Position numbers and translations under genes: made by a program. From Bifidobacterium oedipodis (GTDB taxonomy: Bacteria; Actinomycetota; Actinomycetes; Actinomycetales; Bifidobacteriaceae): a stretch of 45,051 nt of DNA. The notes beneath the pieces were generated by a model, which was given only the letters and a program-made list of their open reading frames with translations, was not told the origin of the DNA and searched no databases. Below, piece by piece: positions 1 through 8,358 of this stretch. The first letter of the stretch is position 1. Every line of letters starts with the position of its first letter. The DNA is taken from NCBI RefSeq assembly GCF_012932425.1, contig NZ_JAAIII010000011.1, positions 1 to 45,051 of the forward strand. The letters run 5' to 3'.

Positions 1-127
1 CATCGACGACGGCCAGGTCCGGACCGTATACGACGCTATCAACCACAGACCACGCAAACGCCACGGCTACAGGACACCCTGGGAAATCCACCATTCAACA
101 ACGTTGCACTTGCTCTGAAAATTCAAG
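1..127 (+). mobile_element. IS30-family element, right end (truncated by window edge)
   Basis: The right-hand end of an IS30-family insertion sequence runs in from outside the window. Its terminal inverted repeat occupies 102-127 and overlaps the transposase stop codon, as is usual in IS30 elements. The exact reverse complement of these 26 bases is at 44927-44952, where a second copy begins, so both ends of one element type are visible. The match between the two ends stops abruptly at 127, which I take as the element boundary. The following sequence belongs to a DUF4143 ATPase gene fragment. Confidence 0.85.
2..118 (+). CDS. IS30-family transposase, C-terminal 38 codons (partial)
   Basis: This frame is open from the window edge and ends in TGA at 116-118. 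The residues NHRPRKRHGYRTPWE match the conserved C-terminal tail of IS30-family DDE transposases, where the chromosomal pattern N-x-RPRK-x-L/H-G-x-x-TP-x-E ends the catalytic domain. The catalytic DDE triad itself lies outside the window. The enzyme would cut and join the element ends. The stop sits inside the right terminal repeat. Only the tail can be judged, but the motif is characteristic. Confidence 0.85.
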   Translation: MDDGQVRTVYDAINHRPRKRHGYRTPWEIHHSTTLHLL

Positions 128-197
128 CTTCAAAAGTCTGTAAAACGTTGCAGAAAACGTTACAAGCGGCTGTTCCAATCTATGTCGTTGTCGGGGC

Positions 198-545
198 ATG
201 TCGAAGGTTGTGCAGCGCTACGTGGACGCGCATGATGTCGCTCAGGTGATTGATCTGCATTATTTCAACACCAATCGTCTGGGAGAAGTGGATTTTGTGG
301 TGCAGGACGGTGCGACAGTAATTCCCATTGAAGTGAAATCTGGCAATGACTGGAAGCGACATAAGGCGCTGGATAACATGCTGGCGGTTTCTGATTGGCA
401 TTTGAACGATGCCTATGTGCTCTGTAAAGGCAACATTGAGCAGGATGGTGCGATCACATATGTGCCTCTGTATATGAGTATGTTCATCAAGCCTTGCCCG
501 AGACCGGCATCGATGATTCATACGGTTGATCTCAGCGCCTTGTAG
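198..545 (+). pseudogene. DUF4143 ATP-binding protein, C-terminal fragment
   Basis: The frame encodes the tail of an AAA_14/DUF4143 ATPase: YFNTNRLGEVDFVV followed by IPIEVKSG is the nuclease-like E-x-D...E-V-K core seen in the C-terminal DUF4143 domain. A family member is normally about 400-460 residues, and an intact example is encoded at 31815-33176. Here the Walker A and B regions are missing. The IS30 element ends only 70 bases upstream of the first ATG, so insertion or IS-mediated deletion has removed the front. The ATG at 198 has no good ribosome binding site. It is most likely a dead remnant. Confidence 0.75.
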
Positions 546-801
546 TCCTGGAATGAAAGAGGCTGAGCGCGACAATCATCGTCCGGACAGGCTGGAACTC
601 TGGTTCGCTTAGGCTTGAATTCCAAGTGGTCACTTCATCAATTCCACTTTGGACTTCGTTCGACACTCTATTATTAATGGAGATGGCTAATGAATGGTCG
701 AAAGTGCTAGAAGACGTTTTGTTCCCAGAATGATTCGGAAGTTGAACAGGCCTTCTTCTTTTTGAAGACGGCGTGTTAAGCTATGAAAAAGGAGGCAACG
801 G

Positions 802-1026
802 ATGGGACTAACAACGCAGCGTATAGATACGCCGATGCAGGAGACGGCGCTTCCCGCCGTGCTGCAAGTCAAGACTCCGAAATTTACGCCACTACGGTCG
901 ACAAAATATCGTCGATCACTGTATGGAACCTATGTTCCCAAGACAGATGTTCGGCCCCTGCCGAGGTACCGCGCTGTGGAACAGGCTGATGGCTCTGTCG
1001 ATGTGACTGTGTCATTGTCGAATTAG
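802..1026 (+). CDS. Small hypothetical protein (74 aa)
   Basis: I do not recognise this protein. The case for it being real is a strong ribosome binding site (AAAGGAGG, about 786-793) placed 6-8 bases before ATG 802. The product is basic in its middle (KYRRSLYGTYVPKTDVRPLPRYR) and has no signal peptide or membrane segment. It stops at the point where a guanine deaminase fragment begins in another frame, so its own C-terminus may be a fusion artefact of a deletion. Everything around it is debris, so function is doubtful. Confidence 0.4.
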   Translation: MGLTTQRIDTPMQETALPAVLQVKTPKFTPLRSTKYRRSLYGTYVPKTDVRPLPRYRAVEQADGSVDVTVSLSN

Positions 1027-1226
1027 CATATCTCGTTGAGAGCACGGAGACAAGCCTCGCAGGCACTGAAGAACTGATTAGAAAATCGCGTGAGCTTACT
1101 CCGGACGTAGGCTTTATTATCACGCCAAGGTTTGTTCCCTCCACCACGGAAGTATTGATGAAAGGTTTGGGCGAACTGGTGGAGCGATATGGGTTGCCAG
1201 TGCAGTCACATCTGGATGAAAACTGA
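1020..1226 (+). pseudogene. guaD: Guanine deaminase / amidohydrolase fragment
   Basis: A short internal piece of a guanine deaminase. In the frame ending TGA at 1224-1226 it reads FIITPRFVPSTTEVLMKGLG and then LPVQSHLDEN. This matches the conserved PRF-x-P...S...L...LG...QSH-x-x-EN block of the amidohydrolase fold. The metal-binding HxH motif at the N-terminus and everything after SH-x-x-EN are missing. The intact enzyme is about 430-460 residues; here fewer than 70 remain, without a start. It overlaps the small ORF at 802-1026 in a different frame. It is a relic of purine salvage. Confidence 0.65.
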
Positions 1227-1240
1227 AGTGGCCTGATATG

Positions 1241-1281
1241 GTTGGTGGTGCAGATGACATTGATTCATCTGCACCACCAAC
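1241..1281. repeat. 17-bp inverted repeat / hairpin
   Basis: GTTGGTGGTGCAGATGA at 1241-1257 is perfectly complementary to 1265-1281 with a 7-base loop. The right arm is followed by GGCTTGATTTTTC, a short T-run, so on the plus strand it could act as a rho-independent terminator between the debris to the left and the regulator gene to the right. The outer flanks (agtggcctgat / agtggcttgat) are also related to each other and to the palindrome at 11307-11368, which hints at an insertion-sequence relic instead. Confidence 0.55.
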
Positions 1282-1331
1282 TGGAGTGGCTTGATTTTTC
1301 TCAGAGGCTGGTGATCAAGGATGATTTTGAG

Positions 1332-1931
1332 TTATTCTGCCGCCTCGCCTGAATCATGTTCCATGAGTTCAATGAGTATTTCTTCAATATCAACGAGCGT
1401 CGGTTCTGGCATGCCCATCGCAGAGTAATACCCGAATGGTGAGCAGTCGCGAAAATAGTGGCAGAGAACTCGATATAGCGCGCGGTGTATGTCTTCTCGC
1501 AGATGAGACTGTTGTGCTCTAGGCAGTGTGCGGTACTGCTCTGCTGGGATTCCGTATAACTTCAGAATGTCGAAGAAGAGATTATCGTAATTCACCTCTT
1601 CCGGCAGATGATGCGCATAAGGGTGATGGACGGGAGAAAGGAAATGGTCCTTATACAGCTTGCGCATGTCCTTATCTGTGAGCTGGTCATAGAAGGGATC
1701 GAACTTTCCTTGAAGATACGAAGGGTCGACGTTGAGCGCCTTTGATACTTTTTCAAGCAGTTTCGGGCTGATCAACCCTTCGTCGAGACACCTTCGGATT
1801 GTCTTTTCGTTGACTCCGACACCGTCGTTTTCCGCCAAAGACTTTGCACTCCACCGTGGTGTTTGCAATTTCATGGCATCACGCAGTCTTTGCGGGTTGA
1901 TTTTGATTTTTGTTGTTTTCCGGGTAACCAT
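1332..1931 (-). CDS. XRE-like helix-turn-helix regulator (199 aa)
   Basis: A probable DNA-binding repressor. Residues about 9-75 have the pattern of a Cro/C1-type helix-turn-helix region: a helix with RLRDAMK, then WSAKSLAE, VNEKTIRRCLDEG, and a closing SPKLLEKVSKALNVDPSYL that is typical of XRE domains. The remaining 120 residues are unassigned. Start ATG 1929-1931 has a GGAGG ribosome binding site at 1936-1940. The gene is divergent from the TIR-domain gene at 2039, and the spacer between them carries matching inverted half-sites (1942-1952 and 1985-1995). Control of both genes is therefore likely. The family is certain only at the level of HTH. Confidence 0.7.
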   Translation of the reverse strand: MVTRKTTKIKINPQRLRDAMKLQTPRWSAKSLAENDGVGVNEKTIRRCLDEGLISPKLLEKVSKALNVDPSYLQGKFDPFYDQLTDKDMRKLYKDHFLSPVHHPYAHHLPEEVNYDNLFFDILKLYGIPAEQYRTLPRAQQSHLREDIHRALYRVLCHYFRDCSPFGYYSAMGMPEPTLVDIEEILIELMEHDSGEAAE

Positions 1932-1941
1932 ATTTCCTCCT

Positions 1942-1995
1942 AAGCGGACATTTTATTATAAAACACCCATCTTGATAAAGTTGTAATGTCCGTTT
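1942..1995. promoter_or_regulatory. Divergent promoter region with inverted operator half-sites
   Basis: AAGCGGACATT (1942-1952) and AATGTCCGTTT (1985-1995) are inverted copies differing at one base, 32 bases apart, in the short spacer between the HTH regulator and the TIR gene. The spacing of about four helical turns would place two half-sites on the same face of DNA. They flank AT-rich promoter-like sequence. This fits an operator for the neighbouring regulator, but binding is inferred only from position and symmetry. Confidence 0.5.
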
Positions 1996-2038
1996 ACTGT
2001 AGTTTTTGACAAGACAAAATAATGTGGAGGTGAAATCT

Positions 2039-3211
2039 ATGAGCGTTCAATCGGGTTTGAGTGATTTTAGAGATAGGACTCAGGCGGAGGAAGCAACGAG
2101 TTCATCGGCTGTGCCGACAGATGCGCATGTGTTCCTCAGTTATAGCCATGATGATGACAACCATCTTAATGGTGGGATTATTCGCTTTATGAAAGACGTG
2201 GTAGAGGAATACACCTTCCAGGTTGGGAACACTCTTCAGTTATTTATCGACAAGGAGAGCATCAATTGGGGGGACAATTGGCGTACCGTTCTTGAGCGGA
2301 GCGTTGGGGCAGCCAATATCATTATCCCCGCGATTACCCCGCGGTATATGCGAAGCCGAGCGTGCAGGAAAGAGCTATTGGATTTCGAAGATGCAGCACA
2401 AGGAGACGAGTCGAAACAAATCCTTCCGCTCATGATTCAGAACATTGATGAGATGAGTGGCATCGATCGGCAGGATCCTGTATGGATTATTGCACACGAC
2501 AAGCAATGGCACTCCCTCGATAATCTCCGCATGTTGAGCGAAAAAGAGAGACAAGAGCAGATTCTGGAGGTTGTACGTCGACTACGTGTAATCATCAAAA
2601 AGATAAATCAGACTGATGGAACTGATAGTAATGCGGCATCGCTGGTGGGTGCCGATAGTACGGTAGCCGATGAAACGGACCAGCCAGATGTGTTAGCGTC
2701 TTGGGGCGAATTAGAACAAATTGCACCCCGGATGAAGAAGTCGGCGGATAATTTCACCAAATCAGTGAATACAGTTGCCGAACTGATGTCATCGAATCCT
2801 GCACCTGTGAATGGAACTGCGACGCAGTATGCCGGATGGGCTTCCGGACTCGCTTCACAAGCGCAGCCTGTTCTCGATTCTCTCAATAAGTCCACAGAAG
2901 AACTGACTAGTCAGTGGAAGCAGGCATATGACGGGATGGCAAACTATGTCAATCTGGTCGAAATGATGCCGCAGGGGGATAGTCGCAATCAGATGATGGA
3001 CAGTATGGGAACGACGTTTGATTCTTTGGGAACGTCTTTGGCGTTGCCGAATGAAGTCATGCAGCTTATTCCGTTGATGCGGGTGATAGGCAGTTTTGCC
3101 AAGCCGCTCCGTCCTCTTGCGAATTCGTTGGAGAAGTCCATAGGATTAATAGAAAGTATGCATAATATGGTGGAATTGCTTCAAAAACGTCTGGATCGGA
3201 TTCCAAGATGA
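2039..3211 (+). CDS. TIR-domain protein (390 aa)
   Basis: The N-terminal 150-170 residues form a TIR domain: VFLSYSHDDD (strand A and box 1), LFIDKESINWGDNW, then SVGAANIIIPAITPRYMRSRACRKELLDFE. In bacterial TIR NADases the glutamate of the C-x-x-E-L position is the catalytic one, and it is present here (RKEL). Bacterial TIR proteins usually degrade NAD or make cyclic ADP-ribose signals in anti-phage defence. The C-terminal 200 residues are helical, without transmembrane segments, and unassigned. ATG 2039 is chosen over TTG 2006 because TGGAGGTGA sits at 2025-2033. It is divergent from the HTH regulator. A defence role is inferred, with no recognised partner of a named system next to it. Confidence 0.75.
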   Translation: MSVQSGLSDFRDRTQAEEATSSSAVPTDAHVFLSYSHDDDNHLNGGIIRFMKDVVEEYTFQVGNTLQLFIDKESINWGDNWRTVLERSVGAANIIIPAITPRYMRSRACRKELLDFEDAAQGDESKQILPLMIQNIDEMSGIDRQDPVWIIAHDKQWHSLDNLRMLSEKERQEQILEVVRRLRVIIKKINQTDGTDSNAASLVGADSTVADETDQPDVLASWGELEQIAPRMKKSADNFTKSVNTVAELMSSNPAPVNGTATQYAGWASGLASQAQPVLDSLNKSTEELTSQWKQAYDGMANYVNLVEMMPQGDSRNQMMDSMGTTFDSLGTSLALPNEVMQLIPLMRVIGSFAKPLRPLANSLEKSIGLIESMHNMVELLQKRLDRIPR

Positions 3212-3581
3212 GCTGTCTGACTGCGAAACAGTGAAATCTCAGAATTGAGAAAACTTGAGTTGGTTCAATTGGTTACTGAGAATAGCGATATGCGTTTTGA
3301 ACTGGTAAGGTTGCAGACGTTTCCTTGGAGACTGAGTATTTGTAGCTTTTGAGACCGGTGCCATGGCAGGGTGGGTCGACGGTAGTCTGGTTGGTTACCG
3401 TCGACCGGTTCTGATTATTGATCAAGCATGGTTTGCCTGTGTCGTTCCTGATCGTGTTCTGCACGATGTTTGTTTGGATTTCTGTGCACTTTATTTCATT
3501 AAAGCTGAATTAAAATATGTAGAAATCCAAGCGTTATCGACGTGTGCTTTGGTAAATGAACAACGATTATGCGTTCATTTA
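3212..3581. other. Intergenic region between TIR gene and membrane protein gene
   Basis: The two flanking genes converge here. I see no convincing gene. A stem of 11 bp (3374-3384 with 3396-3406, GGTCGACGGTA / TACCGTCGACC) with an 11-base loop may terminate one of the genes, but no T-run follows. The rest is featureless. Confidence 0.4.
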
Positions 3582-4679
3582 TTAATAACTCTTCCCGGGG
3601 AATCGACCGCTGTATTCGGGTGTTCCATTACCCATTACATCTTCGGAATGAATTTTTAGCTTCATTCTCAATGACTCGATATTCTTTTCGAGTCCTTCGA
3701 TACGTCTTTCGCAATAATGGATCCTATAGGAAAGCAGGCATCCCTTGTTCTCCCAACCCAAGCGAAAACACAGTATTTCCGGCAGGAAGTACACAAGGAG
3801 AAAAATCGGGACAGCCAACCAGGGTAACAGTTTCGACCAATCACCCATAATGAATCTCAGCAGAACGGGGCAAGATATGGCGCAGAAACGGTAACACCAA
3901 AGAAAGGCGCTTGTGACTTTACGATTGAATACGGCGTCTTCTTTCATTGTTAGTCTGGAGAGGAAGAACGGAATTTTCATTTGGCAGAAAAGCACAAGTA
4001 AGACAAACATAACAGCATCATCAGCCCACCTCAAATGCAGGTCCTTGGTCATAAACACAAGGACCAATGAGCCGAGGATGCCGCAAATGATGGAAGCAAC
4101 ACATACCCAAGCGTAAGCCCACAGCCGGTTTTTCAATTTGGGCTGCAATTTCTTTAGAAAGAGAACATGATTATGAAAACGTTCTTGCTCTTGGATCAGT
4201 TCGTCTAATTGAGCGTTGAGAATTTCCCAGTCGCTCACATTAATACAGAAACGTCCTACAAAAAACAGGATAAAGAAAAAACCAACGAAAAGAAACAAGC
4301 CGTATGCGTAGCCGTATTGATAGGTCATTCTTGGCATAAGCGCACCCACGAAGATCGCGACGAAAAACGAGGCTCCATACGTAAATCCTCCAACAACGTC
4401 AAGATCCGAGATTGCCTTTCTCTCCACGACAACCACCACCGCGAATGCGGCAAGAAAGGTTATGAACGACAGAACGAATCCACATGTGTCAATCTCTGGG
4501 AAGAAAGATCGCATGATATGCCAAGCTTCGAGCAGATTTAATCTTTCGGAACGTTCGGGCACGGGCATTGTTGCCCATAGGTAATCACCAGCTAATCCAA
4601 TGTAAACAGATATGAAGAGCAGAAAAAGATGTACGTTCTTTGAAAAGATCGTGATATATCGATGCTGATGCTTTTTCAT
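3582..4679 (-). CDS. Multi-pass membrane protein of unknown function (365 aa)
   Basis: I do not recognise the family. The sequence shows about eight hydrophobic segments, roughly at residues 16-36, 67-85, 98-115, 121-141, 184-208, 219-237, 257-277 and 283-301. Two charged helical stretches (about 150-180, rich in E, Q and L; and 320-345) look able to form coiled coils. The C-terminus is hydrophilic (MGNGTPEYSGRFPGKSY). Start ATG 4677-4679 is preceded by a purine-rich GGAAAAAC. The gene converges on the TIR gene. Membrane proteins commonly accompany TIR effectors, but here the opposite strand argues against a shared operon. Confidence 0.6.
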   Translation of the reverse strand: MKKHQHRYITIFSKNVHLFLLFISVYIGLAGDYLWATMPVPERSERLNLLEAWHIMRSFFPEIDTCGFVLSFITFLAAFAVVVVVERKAISDLDVVGGFTYGASFFVAIFVGALMPRMTYQYGYAYGLFLFVGFFFILFFVGRFCINVSDWEILNAQLDELIQEQERFHNHVLFLKKLQPKLKNRLWAYAWVCVASIICGILGSLVLVFMTKDLHLRWADDAVMFVLLVLFCQMKIPFFLSRLTMKEDAVFNRKVTSAFLWCYRFCAISCPVLLRFIMGDWSKLLPWLAVPIFLLVYFLPEILCFRLGWENKGCLLSYRIHYCERRIEGLEKNIESLRMKLKIHSEDVMGNGTPEYSGRFPGKSY

Positions 4680-4886
4680 TATAGTTTTTCCGTTTTCCTT
4701 ATTACCAATATTTTTTCAATAGAGATTTGAAGTTTTTAGCTACTTTCGGGTTCATGCAGTATCATGTTGGCTATCTGCGGACTTTATTCTGATAGTGTTT
4801 GGTCATGTCTCAAGGAGGGGCGAAAAGGCAAAATGACTGACAATCCGTAGTCAATAGTATCTGTCGTTTGCGCCGCTAATGGAAGT

Positions 4887-5099
4887 CGATAACCGTAATC
4901 TCGCGCGAGATCGGTGTGAACGAGCCGACTGTGCACAAGTATCTCAGGAAGGACGATTTGTCGCCCATGCTGCCAGTGCGACGATGCCAGGAATTGGTGG
5001 TCGCCGTGCGCTGGCGCGGAGCGATAATGCGCAGGCGGCATTTCGTATTGCAGGTGGTTGATGCAGAGACCTGCCTGGTAGCGTCCTTTTCCTGCTGAG
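4887..5099 (+). pseudogene. IS21-like IstA fragment (remnant)
   Basis: The frame reads SITVISREIGVNEPTVHKYL and then a run of basic residues before stopping at 5097-5099. The pattern R-E-I-G-V-x-x-x-T-V-x-K-Y-L is the N-terminal helix-turn-helix of IS21-family IstA transposases. No DDE domain, no IstB and no start codon with a ribosome binding site are present. It is a scrap of about 70 codons in a decayed stretch. The similarity is short, so another HTH protein is possible. Confidence 0.4.
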
Positions 5100-5165
5100 C
5101 GGAGACCTTGTGAGCAATTACGCTGGACGCGGGGTGTGATCGAGCGCAGTTCTCGTTGGGGTCGC

Positions 5166-5411
5166 TCACCACCAGTCCTCGTCATCCGGAAGATTTGGCC
5201 ATTGGGGGGGGGGCGCATATTTGATGGATGCGCTGGTAGTGATGCATTTCTCTATGTTGCCGGTCTCGAAACGTTCAGCTATGATGACGCCAGTGGCGGC
5301 AAGACTTTTCTTGGTGCAAGGCATGAGGCCCGATGCTTTGCACTCGCGGGTGAAAGATGTCCTTGGTAAGTGCTTTGACGGTGCATGTGTTAATGCTATC
5401 GTCTGCTTCAT
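5166..5411 (-). CDS. Small hypothetical protein with homopolymeric C-tract (81 aa)
   Basis: I cannot assign this protein. ATG 5409-5411 has a textbook ribosome binding site (AAGGAG) seven bases upstream, which separates it from the surrounding debris. The product is rich in Thr, Ser, Cys and Lys, has no signal peptide and ends DDEDWW. Ten consecutive G on the plus strand (5204-5213) encode the Pro run near its C-terminus. Slippage in that tract would replace the last 15 or so residues with a much longer reading frame, so expression or C-terminal form could vary by phase. The gene may equally be non-functional. Confidence 0.4.
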   Translation of the reverse strand: MKQTIALTHAPSKHLPRTSFTRECKASGLMPCTKKSLAATGVIIAERFETGNIEKCITTSASIKYAPPPQWPNLPDDEDWW

Positions 5412-5934
5412 GATGAGCTCCTTACTACCTCGGTTCAGAACCAGCTGGCTTGTGTGGTTCGTGGGTTTTCCTTGCTTCAGTAGTTTCATTGTGGACAAAG
5501 CATGAAAAAGTAGACACCCTGCGCGCGGACTTACCAGTTTTTCGTATCACGGTATGTTGAAAATGGCGTTATTTCAACGCTTTAATAATGCTCCAAATGG
5601 TCGAGTTTTTTGTTAAAAAGTTGCGGTTTCCATACCCCCCCCCTACAGCCTTTTCCGCTGAACGGGCTTTTGACATAACCGCAACCCATGCTGCTGCATC
5701 TGGCAAACACGTCCTTGGAGATAGACGTCAACCAAATACGATTGTTTTAATGTGACAAGCTGCATTGTCATCCAGAGGACTACGAGGATAGCGTCCGGTT
5801 TTCTGCGTGTTCGCTGATTTGAGTCCTTGAAAAAGAGTGCAGTTTACTCTGCCGGGACGTGTGCAAGATCTTGGACTGACGAACTAGGCAAGTGACGATG
5901 AGGAACATGGTCGCCTCGTTTGTTTTTGCATGGG
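5412..5934. other. Non-coding stretch with a poly-C tract
   Basis: No gene with codon structure or ribosome binding site is visible. Nine consecutive C lie at 5635-5643, the second long G/C homopolymer within 450 bases. The remaining sequence has mixed composition, with a short T-rich stretch (GTTTTTTGTTAAAAAG, around 5604-5619). Confidence 0.4.
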
Positions 5935-6290
5935 ATTTCTCCACGTCTTTGAATTCGACGGTGATGTTCGTCTCGTTCACCGCCTCGTATGTGTTGTGCA
6001 CGTATTGTTTTCAGGATCTCCTCGGTGCGTGTGTGAGTTTGGGAGAGCGGTGTTTGGCCGTTTCTTGGTAGCTTGAGCATATTCTGCTGCGCCCCGTTGA
6101 ACATCTCCGTCCGTTCATCAGCGATGATGTCGGTGAGGAAGCCAGTTTTCTCCAAAGGCTTTGTGAAGGAGTCCACATCCATGCCGGGTTTAATCACCTG
6201 CGTCTACAGAATCGTGGTGCCACAGACGATGCTTTAGTCTATCAAGACTTACTAGCATCAATACCCACAACTGGACGATGTCGACTTCTT
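5935..6290 (-). pseudogene. DUF4230 protein, degraded paralogue
   Basis: Pieces in different frames line up with the DUF4230 gene at 7772-8358. They are GIDASKS (near 6265), then GMDVDSFTKPLEKTGFLTDI (near 6180-6120), TEEILKTIRAQ, and finally YEAVNETNITVEFKDVEK (ending near 5935). In the better-preserved copy the corresponding parts are INASKV, DVDEDSFSTPLMETGFLTDI and CEAVGETNITIEFEDAD. The N-terminus is gone, and internal stops and frameshifts break the rest, so it is non-functional. It shows that the locus once held at least three DUF4230 copies in the same orientation. Confidence 0.7.
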
Positions 6291-6383
6291 CGTCTCAATC
6301 GGCAGCAGGCCGGGCGTTCCCTGTGGATTTCAGTCCTTGTCCCTATCCCTCGATGCTCACATCGATTTGACGAAGAACACGGG

Positions 6384-6941
6384 TCACTTGATCCGTATGT
6401 TTGCCACCTTGTGCGGTGGTGTTCCGGGTTGCGCGATGGCCGTGATCTTCTGTGCGCGTAGAGTGCGAGGGAACATCACCGGCCCGTTGACGAATTCGGA
6501 GCGGGTGTCCGGCATAGGGGCAAGGCCGAGCGTGAATAGTTCGTCGCCGATTGCCAGTGCGAGATAGTCTTTGTTCGTCTCTACCAGTTCGAGATCGAGT
6601 TCAGGGATTCTGGAGAGCAGAGGAAGCGTCTTCGCCTTTCGTTTTGCGAATCGCTCGTTCGGGATGGTGATGGAGTTCGGCGAGAGTCTGTTGGACAGGA
6701 TCGCGTCGTAGAAGTATTCGGCCTCGCCTCTGCGCGTCTTCGACTTGAACTCGCTTGGGGGACGGTTGCATTTCACGCCGCATAGGTGCATAAGACAGTC
6801 TTTTCGCCAAAGTACGTCGACACTATACCCGTCCTCGCAGATGATGATCATGTGGCGTTCGCATAGAACGCGGTCGTATTCAAGGGCGGCGGAATGGATG
6901 GCGCTAATCAGTTCACGCTTGAGCTGTACGAGCGCGACCAT
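6384..6941 (-). CDS. PBECR4-domain-like protein (185 aa)
   Basis: A soluble protein with the layout of the PBECR4 family, predicted nucleases of the barnase/EndoU/ColicinE5/RelE-like group found on phages and mobile elements. Visible marks are SVDVLWRKDCLMHLCGVK (about residues 37-54), then a stretch around YFYDAILSNRLSPNSI and KTLPLLSRIPELDLELVE. ATG 6939-6941 is chosen because GGGAAAGGCAGAAAG lies directly upstream; the longer frame to 7058 crosses a hairpin-rich leader. A 12-bp hairpin lies 33 bases upstream. It stands between two DUF4230 copies, so it probably arrived by insertion. The family call rests on pattern memory, not on an alignment. Confidence 0.5.
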   Translation of the reverse strand: MVALVQLKRELISAIHSAALEYDRVLCERHMIIICEDGYSVDVLWRKDCLMHLCGVKCNRPPSEFKSKTRRGEAEYFYDAILSNRLSPNSITIPNERFAKRKAKTLPLLSRIPELDLELVETNKDYLALAIGDELFTLGLAPMPDTRSEFVNGPVMFPRTLRAQKITAIAQPGTPPHKVANIRIK

Positions 6942-6973
6942 CTTTCTGCCTTTCCCTTGTGTCCGAATATGGT

Positions 6974-7160
6974 ACGAGCCTCGGGGGCGTGATCCCGAGG
7001 CTCGTGGGAACCGTTGTTTATGGCTTCTGCATGCCGCCCCTCCTTGTGAAGGGGCCATGGCGAACCCGGTCCGGCACCGTCGTGTCTTTCCGTATCACCC
7101 GTTCGCGGGGCTAGGCCTTCGGTTCTCGCGGCGGGATTCGGGCCAGAATCCCGGAAGGCC
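6974..7160 (-). other. GC-rich structured leader, candidate RNA
   Basis: The region upstream of the PBECR4-like gene is rich in long stems. ACGAGCCTCGGG (6974-6985) pairs perfectly with 6994-7005 over an 8-base loop. Farther out GGCCTTC (7114-7120) pairs with 7154-7160, enclosing GGGATTC (7133-7139) paired with 7146-7152. No T-run follows the hairpins in the direction of the gene, so simple termination is unlikely. It may be a folded leader or a non-coding RNA, or the end of a lost mobile element. I do not recognise a known RNA family. Confidence 0.35.
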
Positions 7161-7771
7161 CACGGCAGCCGGTTCCGCTTCAAGCTTCGGCTTACGCCCA
7201 TGCCTCCGGACGGGAAGAGGACGTGGCGAAAGCTCAATTCATAAGAATATACCAATCTAAAGGGCGCGTCAAAAGAATACTTCTAGGATTCCACATTTAT
7301 CCTTCGTGCTTCGGGCTTAATAAATGGCTCGTCATGGGTGAATGAAAAGCGATGACAGACTGGTTCGTCTGCTGTTTATGCTCTTTTTAGGCAGAGTCGT
7401 CATTCCCGCGGTGGCATAAACGGCCATGGGTCCTTCGAGTCTGGTTATGAGTTTGATACGTTGGTGGTGCGTGAGGATGAAAGCCCGTTGGATTGAGGAG
7501 CGTCTCGAACGCATCGTCTATGCCGGCGATGACCGTGATATCGAGGAGCGTTACGTTAGTGGGCGGCTGGTGCCCAAGCCATTTGACGCAATTTCTGGCG
7601 AATGATGGTGCTCCGATATGAGTAATCGGTGGGGAGGGTGAACTGATATCCCCGCCCCACCGATTACTCAATATCGTATCAAGGCTTTTGCCTTACCTGC
7701 AGGGTGAGCGGTGCTCAAACAGGTCAAGCAGTGTGACTCTGGGCTCCCAACATTCGGATCAGCTCGTTTGG
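7161..7771. other. Gene-poor stretch with long palindrome
   Basis: No convincing gene. Short frames near 7430-7605 on the plus strand have codon-like structure (KARWIEERLERIVYAGDD and so on) but no start and no known relatives, so they look like debris. A 16-bp perfect stem (7619-7634 with 7655-7670, TGAGTAATCGGTGGGG) extends further through GATAT/ATATC with one bulge. It lies downstream of the DUF4230 gene and could end its transcription, although a T-run is missing. Confidence 0.4.
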
Positions 7772-8358
7772 TTAGTCTGCGTCTTCGAATTCGATGGTGA
7801 TGTTGGTTTCGCCTACTGCTTCGCACATGGTGCGTACGTATTGTTCGAGGATGTCTTGGGCGCGCATGCGGCCTGTGAGAACAGGGTGTCGTCCGCTTGT
7901 GCGGTTTTCAGCATCTCTTGTTGGGCCGTGTCGTACATGCTCGTCTGGTCACTGGCGGTGATGTCGGTGAGGAACCCGGTTTCCATCAATGGTGTAGAGA
8001 ACGAGTCCTCATCCACGTCGGGCTGGCCGATGATCTGCGCCTGCGGAATCGTGATGACATAGACGCTGCTATCCCCCTGCTTCCCCTTGCTTTTCACAGT
8101 GACCTTGCTGGCATTGATGTCCAGGCGGATGATGCCGCTGTATTCGATCCAAGCCTTCTTGTAGCCGTGGCTGAAGAACCAAGATCCGTCCTGGCTCAGC
8201 TCGGCCGTGTTGTGGTAGTAGTTCTCCATCGTGGTCAGTTCGGCGACATAGCCAAGATTGGAGAAGTCGGGAGCCTGCTGCTCCTTGCCGCAGCTTGTGA
8301 GCGACAGCGTCATAGCGGCGGCGATAGCAATGGAAAGAATTCGCTTACTTACGGTCAT
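7772..8358 (-). pseudogene. DUF4230 lipoprotein, frameshifted near its end
   Basis: The protein starts with a lipoprotein signal peptide (hydrophobic stretch ending LSLTSC, lipobox cysteine about residue 22), so it would be anchored outside the membrane. The rest is DUF4230: YVAELTTMENYYHNTAE, KAWIEYSGIIRLDINASKV, then ITIPQAQII and a DVDEDSF block. The proper C-terminus (MRAQDILEQYVRTMCEAVGE followed by TNITIEFEDAD) is present down to TAA at 7772-7774, but one base is missing near 7868-7875. The reading frame therefore leaves after LFSQA and stops at 7813. Function of DUF4230 is unknown. The start overlaps the stop of the preceding DUF4230 gene by 14 bases. A sequencing error could also explain the shift. 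Confidence 0.75.

Noticed and set aside
2006..2038. TTG start for the TIR protein
   Set aside because: No ribosome binding site before it, whereas ATG 2039 has a strong one within this extension.
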